A stretch of 64,000 nucleotides of DNA from Zonotrichia leucophrys gambelii (lineage: Eukaryota > Chordata > Aves > Passeriformes > Passerellidae), in NCBI RefSeq assembly GCF_028769735.1, contig NC_088172.1, forward strand, positions 93,448,951-93,512,950, in the 5' to 3' direction. A program made the position numbers and the translations under genes. Positions within the stretch are counted from its first letter, which is position 1; each line of letters starts with the position of its first letter. The notes under the pieces were generated by a model. It searched no databases. It had not been told where the DNA came from and saw only the letters and a list, made by a program, of their open reading frames with translations. Below, piece by piece: positions 1-11,976 of this stretch.

Positions 1-3000
1 CTGCAGCCCAGGTGTGTTGGGAGCAGCAGGGTGGCAGGAGCAGCTCTCTGTCCTGACAGCAATCAGCAGCACCAGCGAGACATGGGGTCGATCATGGCTG
101 TGGGACCTTTTCAGCCTCTGTTCAAATCCAGCCAGCCACCAGGGGCTGGAAGTCATTGCTGTCTGCAGGGTGCTTGATGGTCAGTGGGAAAAGTGTTGGA
201 GAGCTCTGTTTTTTCCATCAAAGTGCTGTCCACAGGAGCTGGCACTAATTGGCCACCCCTGTTGGTGGTTTCAGCAGCGAAACCAAAGATTCTGAGCTGC
301 CCTGTCAGTCAGTCCTTAGGGCAGATTCACATTGTGGTAGCGAGGTAATGTGCTGGGACACATTCTAAAATTTTCACCTATATACTTGTTCTAAGAAGAT
401 CACTGATTTTTCATACTTTGACCTGGGAAATTGGCTGTGAATTCTGCATTTATTCCAATCTCTTCACAAAAAATATAGGACAACAGTTTCCAAGAACTTT
501 GTCTTTTCCTTTGATGCAAGAGAAAAATGCGCTGATCCCCCCCACCCACCCTGCTACCATGTCCAAAGAACTGTGAGAGCAACAAAAACTTAAAGCTCAC
601 AGGTGACTCATGGGACCAAATCCACAGCAGATCATGGAGAGCTTTGTAGGAGAGAATCTTGTTAAGGAGGATTTTTAGGGAAAGTCTGTTTTGCAGGATT
701 AGGTCAGTGTTTTGCACCCTGATTCTGGTAAAGAAAAGGTCTTCAGTAATAAGATGGCCATGATTTAATGAGAAGTGTCTTACCTGAAGAATGAAAAATT
801 GAATGTTTCTACAAACACTAACTTAAGCATGTTGTTTGCTTGTCTAAACAGTTCTATTTGAAATAGCTTATTTGTATTATGGCTTAATTGTCTCCTTCTG
901 TTTGTCTGTTCTTAGGAGTGAGCTGCATCTTTTATATTTCCTTGGGTAGCAAAGGAGCGCTGCATTCAGTCAGTCCTAGGAAGGAGTGTTATCTCTGAAG
1001 AGTTAATGCTCATCCAGTCCAAGGGTGTGTTTGCATTTCAGTGCAAACATAAAAGTTCAAACAGGGAATTAAGAATGACTTCTCTAAAACACGTACTTCC
1101 TAAAGAGTGATCTGTATTGCACACAACGAGCACTTCAAATAATTTCCAGGGGGAAAAAGGTGTTTGTAGAACTTTCCATCTGTTTGCAGATTATTCATGA
1201 CTAAATTAATAGAATATTCCTACATTATTCAGTTATGGCAATGTGCACCTTAGAAATGCCTTGATAAGGTGTGCTTCAAAGACCATCTGTATTTGAAATT
1301 GAACAGAACAAGACTTGCCTGATCTGGTGGTACATCAGAGTGATATTTCATGATTCATATTATTTGTAGTATAGTGGTTTCCGGGATCTGCATTTCTGGT
1401 AAAGGTAAGGTCATTTACAAAAACACTTCTATTGTAGAAGATAAAATGAAAAAGGTTATCTCAAAGTTTCCTGAAGCTAATGAGAAGACTGCAAACCCCA
1501 GATGCTGAAATGGAAAATTTCAGTGCTCTTTGGATGAGGCCAAGTATTTATTTATTTTTATTACAGGATTGCATTTATTTATCAGGAAATACTTCTGATT
1601 GCCTTTCATTGCTTTCTTGTCTTGCAAAGTTTTTTATAGAAAGCTTAGTTCTGATTTTTAGAAGTGAAATGTGGGGGCAAAAAGAAAAGTTTCTCCAAAG
1701 ACCACAAAGTGCTGGATGCAGAGACCTGAACTGTATGGTAGCTGTACTTCCTCAAAGGCTGTGTTTGCTGCTAAGTCCCCTGTGCTGGGAGCCAGATCTT
1801 GTTTGAGTTATGGCCTTGGCTTCTACACACTTTATTATGCATTTATTAGGTTTGTAGCTTGGTCCCAGAGATAAATTCAGGCAGTTGTCTGATATTTCAT
1901 GATGTTTTCCCTTTTTTTCCCCCCTTCAGTTTTCCTCATTACAAGCAATGTAACATGCAGCTGTGATAAATTTAATCTGATGACAATGTGTATGTCTAGT
2001 ATCTGATTCATCTTTGATTTCATGGCTGAATCCCAAAGAAGGGAGAGAGAGAGGGTGGAAATTGGGGGATCATGGTGGCAAGCAGGATTTAGATGCTGGT
2101 AGAGATGATGAGTATCAGCGAGGCTTGCTCAAGCAGAGAAGTAGCTAAGGAGAAACCAATGTGTACAGGTGGAAAAATACTAAAACTGGAGATAAGAAAA
2201 ATGCAAATTAAATATCAGTGGTTTAAGAATGAGTGTGTAAAGCCATCAAGAAAGCTGCTGGGTGCTTTCTTGAGAGAGTGATACATACAGGAACTGACAT
2301 TGATTGCTGGAATCCACCCATCCAGTTCCATCAGCAAAGTTCATTCAGTCATCCCCTTTACCTCTCCTAGACCACTTCACAGAATACAAATACCTTTGCT
2401 GCTGCCACTGCTGAATGCTAAATAAATAAGTTAATCCCCTAATAAAATTTAGACATGAAATAAATAGGTCAATCCATTTATTCCCTAACTAGGGTTCAGA
2501 AGGATAATGAGGTTTGGCTGGAGGCAGCACAGTGTCCTGGAAGCATATTGCTGTTTAGCCTGCTAATGATGGTGGTATGCTTAATCCTGATTCATTTTAA
2601 GGCATTCTTTTGTTTAGGCTTTAAAAAATACACAGAAAGACAATATTTTGAGAAACAAGCCCACCAACAAACAAAACTTTAGCGTGTCATGCTTCCACTT
2701 AGAATAAGTGTAAATGTTTGTGGTTTTGGTCACGTCTTGTTCTTTAGGTCTTGCATCCTCTCATGGCTGCTTTACCACCTTTGTAATTCAGCTGTACAAA
2801 GTCCTCAGAGAGATTCCACGTTCATGTCTGTGTGCCAGACACTTCCATGTCTGTTCAGCCTCTCCATTGATTTTGTAGGTGGTCACATTTCTGAAGAACA
2901 TCTCTGAGCAGTCACAGTGGTGCTTTCTGAACAATCAGTGCCCTGACTTTGGTTTCATTTCCTCCTTTCTCCCCAGAGCAAAGTGTGCCAGTCTGTGAGG

Positions 3001-5653
3001 CAGTTTGAGGTGTTTGCCATAAGGAGGACTTGACTCAATGAGGTGCAAGGATATTCCCCCTTTCTGAGGATTTGTAATCTAACTTTTATGAGAGTGCAAA
3101 AAAGTCTTGTTTCTTTTGCCTAAGCAGCAGACGTGTTCTGCTAAAAGGCACTTGTGGATATCAGCTGAGACCTTGAAGCAGGGCTGTGTTCCTCTCTCTT
3201 TAGATGTGACTTGGTTGGAAAAGAGCTGCTTCATTTGTTACCCTATGTCATAGGGTTACCTGATACCTAAAAGCTTACTGGCCTTTTCTTAAAATGTGCT
3301 GCCTTTCTGGACAAGTAAATTAAATCCCTGTGTGGCATTTGATTATGTGGGAATTAATCTGTTATGAATCATATTTTGAGGCTCAGATGAAAAGTGCTAC
3401 AGAAATGCAAAATATTTATTGTGTCTTTTATGAACAATTTTCTTGTCATGTATGCATATTCACTGCAAATTCATATTGGCATTTACTATCCAAAAATGCT
3501 CTGCATTTTTTGCTGTTATTGTTGTAGGATTGATTTCAGTACAGTCTAGTTTTTGAAAGGCTTTCTTTTTTTGAACTGAAATATGCAAATCATAGCAGTA
3601 ACAGAATCTTCAACTTCTTTTCCCTTTAATTAAATTTAGCAATTACAGTGCCATGGCACCTATGTGAACCACCATATGTTATTCATCTTTCTTATTGTTC
3701 TCAATTAGGGTGTTGTCTGGTGTGGGGGTTTTTGTCTGCTTCTTCTGCAGTGATTAATATAATAGAGTTATAATCTCACTTATAATCAAACTTTCAAGAA
3801 AGGTTATTGGATTTGAGGTGACTTGTATGCAAGCAATTTCCCAACAGCCAAACTGAATGCTTGCAATTTATGGGTTGTCAAACCTTTATCATTTCATGGC
3901 CAGATTATTACTACATCTAATAGACAGGTTTCTGGGTTGTTGGGTTTTGTTTTTTTGGTTTTCTTTCCATTTTAGGGGCAGTATCTGTGCTTCATTAACT
4001 ACAGTGTAATTTCATAGGAGGCCGTATTTTTCAGATACTTTGTAATTGTCTTGTTATCGAGGCAGCACAAAGCAGTCCCTGTCACCATGAGTGTTCCATG
4101 CATGGTGAGAGGTAAGCAGAGCTGACTGGAAAATACTATTTGCTTTCATGAAAAAACACAGATTTCTTCTTTCAAACTATACATCCTCTTATGTTTTAGG
4201 AAGATTAAAAAAAATAAAATACATATAGAAAAGCTACCTTTGCAAGGAACAGGAGAAGCACTCAGAACCAGCACACACATTCTCTATGTGGTATTTTCTT
4301 TTCCTCTCCTTGCAGTAGGTGCCATGTGCATACAAGGAGTGATGTAGTCGCTAGGCTTGGTACTTTGTGAATGCTAAAAGAGGGAGAGAGAAAGTGTGGA
4401 ATAGTTCCTTTACTTATAGAAGATAACGATTGATTTTATTCATGACTGAAGTAGGTAATTTTCTAGCCATAGGAGAATAAATGTTGCGCTAGAAGTGTCT
4501 TTGTTTTCTCACTATATAAAGGTTTTAGTTTCAACCTGACCATCATACTAAGGAACTATGACAGACATTAGAGCATTTTCCCCAAAAAATGACAGTTCTC
4601 TTATAATTGAGGTAGTCCTAAGTCTCAGCTGATATGCTGAGTGCTAAGGCAGGACAGATCTTTCTAATCTATCTGAAATAGAAACTGCAGAATTGAAGGA
4701 AGTGTCAGCACCCATGAGAGGGTACATCATTGACAAAATGGAAAAGCAGATATGATTTGATTTTTTTTAAGCAGCTAGCTAGGGAGGAAGGATACTACAT
4801 TAAAAGTATCTGAATTACAAAGGCCAACATTAACCAGCTCTGAAGGTTTTAGGGTGATCTTCATGAAATAAATGGCAGCTGCAACTCTGTTTCTGTCTGG
4901 GTGAGTATCCACGTACCAGAAAGCATCTGTCATAAATTTATAGCCCTGCTGGAAGTCTAGAGGCCAAGGAACAAATTGCCACTATTATTTCTATGAAGCC
5001 AAGATTATTCTGTATGCTGTAGTGTAGGTGATGCTAGCTTTACCCAGTACTTAACCCTCCTAGAAAATATGAAATATTTTGGTTCTTTTGAGTGTTGTTA
5101 TATTTCAAAATGGTTTATGTTCCAATTGTTTATGAACCATGATCCTTGATCAGCCTTCATCTTTCCCACACAAGGTGTTAAAATCTTCAAATAGCAGGCT
5201 GTTTTCAAACCTTTGAACACACTTTAATATTTCAAGCAATAGCATCAAGTTGTGTTTTCTGTATGTTGCTCTCTTTTCAAGGATTGCAGACTGAAGTGTA
5301 TAGGACCATGGAGGTTGTTTTTTATGGCTTTATATATCACTTCTCACCACACTATTTGGTGTGGTTTGGGTCTTGCACACTTCATTTACTACAAAGTAGA
5401 TGCTTTTACCTTAATACAAAGTGATATCTGATTTCCATCTAGCTGTACCAGGTTAGTATTTCCTCAAAAGAGCATTTTATTGGCTTTGTGGGCTGTGCAG
5501 TGATATAAAATGGTTACCAAGCTCTAGTTGTCTGCCATTTCCAAATGAAGACAATCTTCCATTTAGAAACATTCTGCAATTTGTATTTGAAACCTTCAAA
5601 AGTGGTAGAGCTTGTACAGCATTTTAAAGGAGAAAAGCACATTATTCATGATG
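1..5653 (+). other. ALK: ALK intron 3 (part): unique AT-rich sequence
   Basis: No exon-like or repeat-like block is recognised here. Visible local features are an octamer-like atgcaaat near 3583, a short palindrome at 3240-3256 (accctatg, one base, catagggt), a 12-bp palindrome gtgccatggcac at 3648-3659, and an inverted repeat at 5346-5365 (accacac / gtgtggt). Purine runs lie near 2040 and 4380. Open frames here are short, overlap on both strands and have no recognisable motifs. Confidence 0.7.
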
Positions 5654-6010
5654 AGGCTCTGGGAGACATTACAGTGGCCTCCCAGCTCTTAAAGGGGGCC
5701 TACAAAACAGATGGAGAAAGACTTTTTCAGGTAGGGTAGTGATAGGATGAGTGGTAATGGTTTTAAATTGACAGAGAGCAGATGGAGATTATTTAGTAGG
5801 AAGAAATTGTTCCCTGTGAGGGCAGTGAGGCAGGGGCACAGGTTGCCCAGAGAAGCTGTGAGTGCTCTGTTCCTGGAAGTGTTCAAGTCCAGGTTGATTG
5901 GGATTTTGAGCACCCTGGTCTAGTGGAAGATGTCTCTGCCCATGGCAGGTGGATTGGACCTGGATGATCTTGAAGGTCCCTTCCAACCCAAACCACTCTG
6001 TGATTCTGTT
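5654..6010 (+). mobile_element. CR1 LINE, 3' end fragment
   Basis: This is a 5'-truncated copy of the avian LINE CR1, which inserts by target-primed reverse transcription and usually leaves only its 3' end. Recognisable CR1 blocks occur in order: an acttaaagggggcctaca-like block near 5690, a gataggatgagtggtaatgg block near 5741, gaagaaattgttccc near 5801, cacaggttgcccagag near 5838, and ggtcccttccaaccca near 5976. It ends in the family's attctgt-type terminal repeat at 6003-6010. The copy has substitutions throughout and no coding capacity. Confidence 0.93.
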
Positions 6011-9000
6011 AACTTGTTTCAGGGTCACCCTTAAATCAATGTGGATTTTCATTAGTTTCTTTGCAAAATCAGTCAAATTTGCTATGTGATTTTTTTCAAA
6101 TAATGCATCTCACACTCACTAGACAAGCAGTAATGAAAACTTGATTTACCATTCAAACTTGACATCAGCAGCCATCCTTGGAGTATCCACTGCATGTGAA
6201 AGCCTTTGTCTTAGAAACAGTGCTGGAAAGGGATGCCAGGTGAGGCATCTGCACAAAGAGCTGGTAGGATTAGTAGGTCTTATTTAAACTTCCTAAGTGT
6301 GACATCCAGTCAGTATGCTTGTACTGACTTCAGTTCTACTTTCTATGCAAATTGAAAAATGGTGTGAAAACTCACTGACATGTTTGTAAATGTTTGGGTT
6401 GGAAGGGCCCAGTGTATAAAGAAAGCATAGCAAGAGATGATCACTGTAAGTCAGCCCTGTCATTTTTGGCTTTCATATCAGAGTGTTTAGTTCCTGGCAG
6501 AGGTTTGAACATCAAGTATCTCAAATCACAAAGGTTTAAAGATTCCACATCTCCTTTGTTTATGCTGGTATGCTGAATTATAGCTTTGGAGAGAGGATGC
6601 TGGTTTCACACACCTCAACCGCTTCCTTCTTGTCTCCATCTCCGTCTGTTCAGAGTTCCAAATCACTTAATTTTCTTACAAGAATGCCAGAAGTTGAAAG
6701 TGACTGCTGTATCTTTCTTCCCAATGCGAGAGTCGTGTTGGTAGGTGTATGATTACATTTAATAGGAAAAATGGGATTCCTCTGAACAGTAAAATTCAGT
6801 AGTTAAGTGCTGAAGGCTGCCACAAGAACACAGTTTTTTTCTGTTTCAGCAGTTCTGTTTGCACCCTTTTGCACATTTTTCTTAAAGGAAAAAACCTGTC
6901 AACCATATCTAGAACAAGGGCTACAGCCATATTGAGACTTGACTAAATTAAATACCCTGAATAGCTCATCTTCAAAGATGGAAATGGTTTGAAAGCTTTC
7001 TCAGCCTACAAGTGTCTGCCACGTTCCCTTCAGGAGCAGTTCCATGTTTGTAATGAACTGAAAAGACAGGTTGTTTTCCCTTTTTTTTTCGCAAAAAACC
7101 CAACAAAAACAACTAGTTTAATAGAAAAGCCATTAAAACCTTTCCAGTTGGGATGAAAAATGCTGCCTGCAGGAGCTGTGAGAGTGCATGCTGTCAGATA
7201 TGACATACATGCACAAACACCTGTGGGCTTATTAGAGCCTCCATAGTGATGTGCTGTCAGCAGTGTATTTCTGCTGCATATGACCTTGCAATATTTCTTT
7301 TTATCTAAAAGGCAAAGAGGGAGGGAGCATTATTCAGTGAAGCTTGGCTATCTCCTGTAACCTTTATGGAGTCTCTGCGAACCACTTCATAACAGTCTAT
7401 AGCACATTCACTCTGTGTAGGACTTGGGTTATTGAAAAGCCATAGCAGTAAATCCTGTGTGGCTGGATGTCATTGGAAATAGGAGAATTCTCTGCTCTTC
7501 ACTGTTGTGTTACAGCTCACATGTCTGCTGCCTCCACTGGCTTATTCCTAGGGGAGTTTATTTTCCACCCTTCAAAAAAGGCTGCCAGGCTGATTTAAGG
7601 CCACAAGTGATGCTTTCACAAAAACATGGGTCTGTTGAACCTTGGATCATTTGACAGGTGGTCATAAGGTTTTGTTTGAAGTCAAAGAAAGCTGAATCTT
7701 GTCTGGTTTTTAAATAACATCCCTTGCCACAAGATTTGGCAGCCTTGTGCTAATGCCTCCAATTAGGAAAGGAAGGCAGCACAATCATGAAAGGAAAAGT
7801 GACCTTCAGGTGAAATGCAAAATGGAGGCAAATTGTGTGAATGATGTAAAAGTATAAAAAATAACAGGTAAGATCTCTCCTCTCTTATTACTATGGTGTT
7901 TTGCAGTATTGGCTTTTAAAAAGATTTTTAAAAGCAGCCTTATTAAAACTGAGGCCTAAGCATCTTTCCTTGCTGTCCTGTAGACATTGTGAATTTAAGG
8001 ACAACAAGGGTGGTTTCCCAGAAGTACCTTAAATTCACTCTGCTTACTTTTGAGTTCTATCTGTACCATGTTGCACAGAATACTGCCCCAGTTACCATAA
8101 TGCATCACTTGTGAAATGAAGTGTTTCCACTTGTTTTCCACTAGCAGGAAAATCTTCTGTCACCAGGGTGGGAAGTGGGGGGTGAGGATAGTTGTGTTAA
8201 GGCAAGCTGTCCTCACTCATATGCCAGGGCTCCTGAATCACTTCTATGCCTCCTGCACTTGCCATCCAGCAGTAACATTCCTTGGGGCTTTGTTCCACAG
8301 GGATAAGCAATTTGGGCTTAGTGCAGATAGAATGAGGCAGCACTGAGGTCAAAATCCATGCTGTGTCTGCAGGTCTGCAATGCAGGAACCACAAAAGTTT
8401 CGTTTACACCAGCTTACCACTGAGATGGCTCACTGTGGTACTGATAATGGTAATGGCTTTGTGGTGGGGACTCACTGAAACCATCAGCTGCAATTTCTCT
8501 GTTGGGCAGAGCCAGCTTCTAAACTCTTGAGACTGTCATTCTGGGCTGTGTAAAATTCATGTTATGAGCCACAATCCATTTCCAATTCACCCTGCCATCC
8601 ATTCCTTGTTCTGTTATCTCCAGACTAAAACTAGAGCAGAGAAATAGTCTTTTAATAAGACAGTAATTCTTACATTCTGTAGCTAGCAAAAACCAAATAA
8701 AATAGGATTTCTCATTTATGCTATATCTTATGGAAGTGAAAAGAGCATAGAATAATTGTAACGAAGATAAATACACAAGTCATAACCTTTCTAGCATAAC
8801 TATGCCTGTTTCTAGAAAATTAGAATGTCAATGAGCTAAAGGTAATTTGTTCAGGATGCCAGCTGAATGATAAGTCTGACTAGTTGATTTTTTTTCTCAT
8901 TAGATAGTTTCAGTAAGGCTGAAAAGTGAATGTAGTTGGTTGCAAGAGCTTTGTATATCTTTGCAGATACACCTTGACCTACCTTTCCCCTGACAATCTA

Positions 9001-10039
9001 TATGGCAGTTTGTTTTTTGGGGTAGAAATGCTTAGTTAGTTCTGTGGTGACATTTCAGAGACATTTAAGTATTCTTTCTGGAAGAAGAAAAGTCATGTAT
9101 CATGGTTATGTAAAGTCATGTATCATGTATCAAAAGTGATGCATCATGGTTTAGTTAAATTTCCATGTACCGTTCCTCCATTATAGTTAGGCTTTGTGCT
9201 GTCAAAATTTGTTTTTTAAGATAAACATTTCTCTCTTGAGACAAAGGATTGATTTGTAAGTTATGCTGAAGGTAGGATTGCAACATGTGAGATGATTGGC
9301 ATGCCCTGTTCAGTGGACAGATCCCCTGTGGCCATGCTTTTTGTTTTTAGAGCAAAAGAGCTATACAGTCTTTCATCCATAATGTGCATCGAGAGCTTGA
9401 ACTTCTACAATTTGTACTCATGTGAAACCAACATTGAAGCCCCATGGGTATTTGCTTGCATGAAGAGTGGAGACTTTTCCCAGCACTTTCACTGCTGGAA
9501 AAAGTAGTGTCCTTATTATTTCAGTCAGTTCACAGTATTCAGAGCCCAAAAGTGTGATAGGCAGTTTGCAGAACAAGTAAGGAAAAAATGGCTCTTCCTC
9601 AGCAGAAATGTAGTTTTCAAGTGAATCGCAGTGCAATCACAATAAGAAAAGCCAACTGAGGAGACAAGGAACAGAAATTATGGTTTGTCATTGTAGCAAG
9701 AACATTTTGAGCTACTTGTGCTTCAGTGGTCACTGTTGACATGACTGAAGCTCCTCTTTGTTTCTATGTGTGCTGCTGTCACTGTCTGTCTCTTTGTAGC
9801 TGCCAGCTGTCCTTTCCCTCATTCTCCTGGACTCTGGTGCAGTGACTTTCTGAGGAACTCTCTGTAAAGAGCTCTGGCCTTCAATGAGTCTCCTAGGCCC
9901 TGTGGGGGAATGAAGTGTTTCAAATAATCCATTAGTCTTCCTTGGTGCATGTTAAAGCAATTTTATTGACAGATCATACTGGGAACGTGAATTTCAGTGA
10001 ATTTCTTTGCCTTTACAGACCTCAGCATGTAACAGCATG
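6011..10039 (+). other. ALK: ALK intron 3 (part): unique sequence
   Basis: No coding exon is recognised. A very small CR1-like patch (gggttggaagggccc, about 6397-6411) may be chance. A degenerate repeat built on gtcatgtatcatg lies at 9092-9160. A T-run followed by an A-rich stretch lies near 7080-7110. The rest is ordinary AT-rich intron. Confidence 0.65.
9092..9160 (+). repeat. Small degenerate tandem repeat (gtcatgtatcatg-type, 3 units)
   Basis: Three successive units begin gtcatgtatcatgg, gtcatgtatcatgt and gtgatgcatcatgg, each followed by an A/T-rich tail. This looks like local replication slippage. No function is implied. Confidence 0.6.
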
Positions 10040-10975
10040 GGTTCAAGGAAAGGGCAGCATGGATTGGGAGAGTCAGAACTGGGGCTGGTAGTGCTCAGTA
10101 TTCTCAGCCATGACCTAGAAAATGAGACACTGGTCAAATTTGTAGGCGATCCTCCACTGAAAGGAGAGGGGATTCTGCTGATGCAGTGAATGGCATAACT
10201 TTGCTCCAGAGGGGCCTTGGTAAATTTGAAGAATGGCTTAACAGGAGCCTTGTGGAGCCATCAGAAGTAATAAGCTCTGCTTTTGCCCCATGATTTGCTG
10301 GTGGAGTATGCCATTCCCCAGGCTGGGAAGTGGTGGCCTTTGAGTAATCCTGCTGAAGAAGACCTGCATGTTGTGGAGGACCCAACCCATAACAAGTAGG
10401 GTAGGCAGCCATCCAAAATAAGATAGGAGGGAGACATCCAGGTGGGAAAAGTTGCTTAGTCTGGACTGGTCAGTGGTGGTGAGGCCACACCTGGATTGCT
10501 GTGTCTGCCTTGGCTCCCCTTCCCAGCTCAAGGAGGATGTGGGGAAACTGGCAGGGCCCAGTGGGGCTGGGTGTGTTCAGGGCCTGCAGGATGTTCCCCC
10601 TCAGGGAGCTGGGCTGGCTTAGGCTGGGGAGAGGTGAGCTGGAGATGGCCACAACCACCCAGCAGAGAGACACAGAGAAGGTAAAGCCAAATATTTCTCC
10701 ACCGTAGCAGAGGATACAATAGGTGGTGGCAGCAGCTTCCCATTTGGGAGGTCCAGGTTGGATTTCACAGATTCACCAGGAGCAGGGTGCAGTGCTGGAG
10801 CGGGTTGCCCAGAGAGGCTGGCAAATCTCCATGCCTGGAGGCTTTTGAGAGTTGGCTGAGTGAAGTTGTAACTGCCCTCCCCTTGTGTTGGTGATGGTTC
10901 TGCTCAGGGAAGGACATTGCATGGAGACCTATGGAAGGACCTTCCAGTTCCTCTGGTTTGGTGATCCCATTTTAA
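10040..10975 (+). mobile_element. CR1 LINE with remnant of the reverse-transcriptase ORF 3' end
   Basis: This is an older, longer CR1 copy. Around 10100-10150 the + strand reads SILSHDLENETLVKFVGD, which resembles the CR1 ORF2 tail (an NDL...KFADD-type motif after the RT core). It continues with gaggccacacctggattgctgtgtctg near 10480 (the 'VRPHLEYCVQ' block), the ctcagggagctgggctggctt block near 10602, and gcgggttgcccagagaggctgg near 10800. It ends in a worn ggaccttccagttcc block near 10939. Stops and indels break the frame. The 5' edge is uncertain by some tens of bases, and the terminal repeat is not clear. Confidence 0.8.
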
Positions 10976-11499
10976 AACAGTGACAGCAGTGGATAGGCTG
11001 TTTGCTTCTTTGTGCTGGAAGGACTTGGAGAGGCCAGAACCGAGAGCAGACAGCTGGAGTCCAGTCTACTGAGATCTCATCCCACCAGGACGTGTGGCCT
11101 TCATCTGAACCCCACTCCCTCTTTCACCTGTCTCTGGAATAGAAGGGAGTATCTGTTTTATTTCACAGGAAAGGCAGATTAGGTAGAGTTTTTAATTAAA
11201 GACTTAACAGCAAGAAGCAGATGAAACTAGCTCTTTCAAATAAATGTTGCCATCATAAATAAGATTGTTGGCAATTGAGCAGTTTAGACTACTAATTCTG
11301 TGTGATGCCTGATTTTTACCACATTATGAGGCAAGCCCCTCACTTTCATATTGTATTTTCCAATTTGGAAAAGGGATCTTTAGCATCCTGAGGTTTAATA
11401 AATTAATTTTTCTGCAATGTTTTGAATTTCTAAAATGGTATCTAAGTGTGAAGTTTAACTGTGTTATTGGAGAATGCATAAATTATTGAAGGTCCAGGG

Positions 11500-11533
11500 A
11501 ACAGAAACTGTGTAAGAAACAGAAACTGTGTAA
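11500..11533 (+). repeat. Short tandem duplication, 18-bp period
   Basis: The 16-mer aacagaaactgtgtaa occurs at 11500-11515 and again at 11518-11533 without mismatch. This is a slippage-type duplication of recent appearance. Confidence 0.75.
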
Positions 11534-11948
11534 TCTTCTGTCATTGATTGCCTCAGCATTTTTCAGCATGTCTGTCAACATTCAGAGAAATTCTAACTCA
11601 GTATCAGACCTAGGGGAAAGGTCATTGTCCCCTCACTTGTGTGCTCATTGACAACAGGTATATGAGTGAAGCTTGCTTTTTTTCTTACATGTGAATGTCA
11701 GGTGGGGCTTTTGAGTAAGCAGAAGGAAAACCAGCAGCCAGGATAGCTTTCACAGTAGAGCAGAGGGTCCTTAAAAGGTTTCTGCCATCTGCATTTCTTT
11801 CCATCCTCTAACTGCTGTGCCAAGGCACTTTCCTCCCTTTTCATCCTTTCAGTGATGACTTAGGAAAGCACAGAAAGTATGAGGAACCTCTAGGGCTAAA
11901 AGATGAGTGAAGAGGAGTCTGCCAAACAAAACTGGCATGTAGAATGAT

Positions 11949-11976
11949 ACCTGAGTTACTGACAGGTAACTCAGGT
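11949..11976. repeat. Perfect inverted repeat, 11-bp arms, 6-base loop
   Basis: acctgagttac at 11949-11959 is the exact reverse complement of gtaactcaggt at 11966-11976; tgacag lies between them. No larger element or target duplication is seen around it. Confidence 0.8.

Noticed and set aside
6391..6414. Tiny CR1-like patch (gggttggaagggccc)
   Set aside because: Too short and without neighbouring CR1 blocks to call an insertion.
9995..10020. A gaatttctttgcc stretch resembling codons for the ALK VDFFAL motif
   Set aside because: It lies upstream of exon 4, where exon 5 sequence cannot be, and flanking codons do not match.
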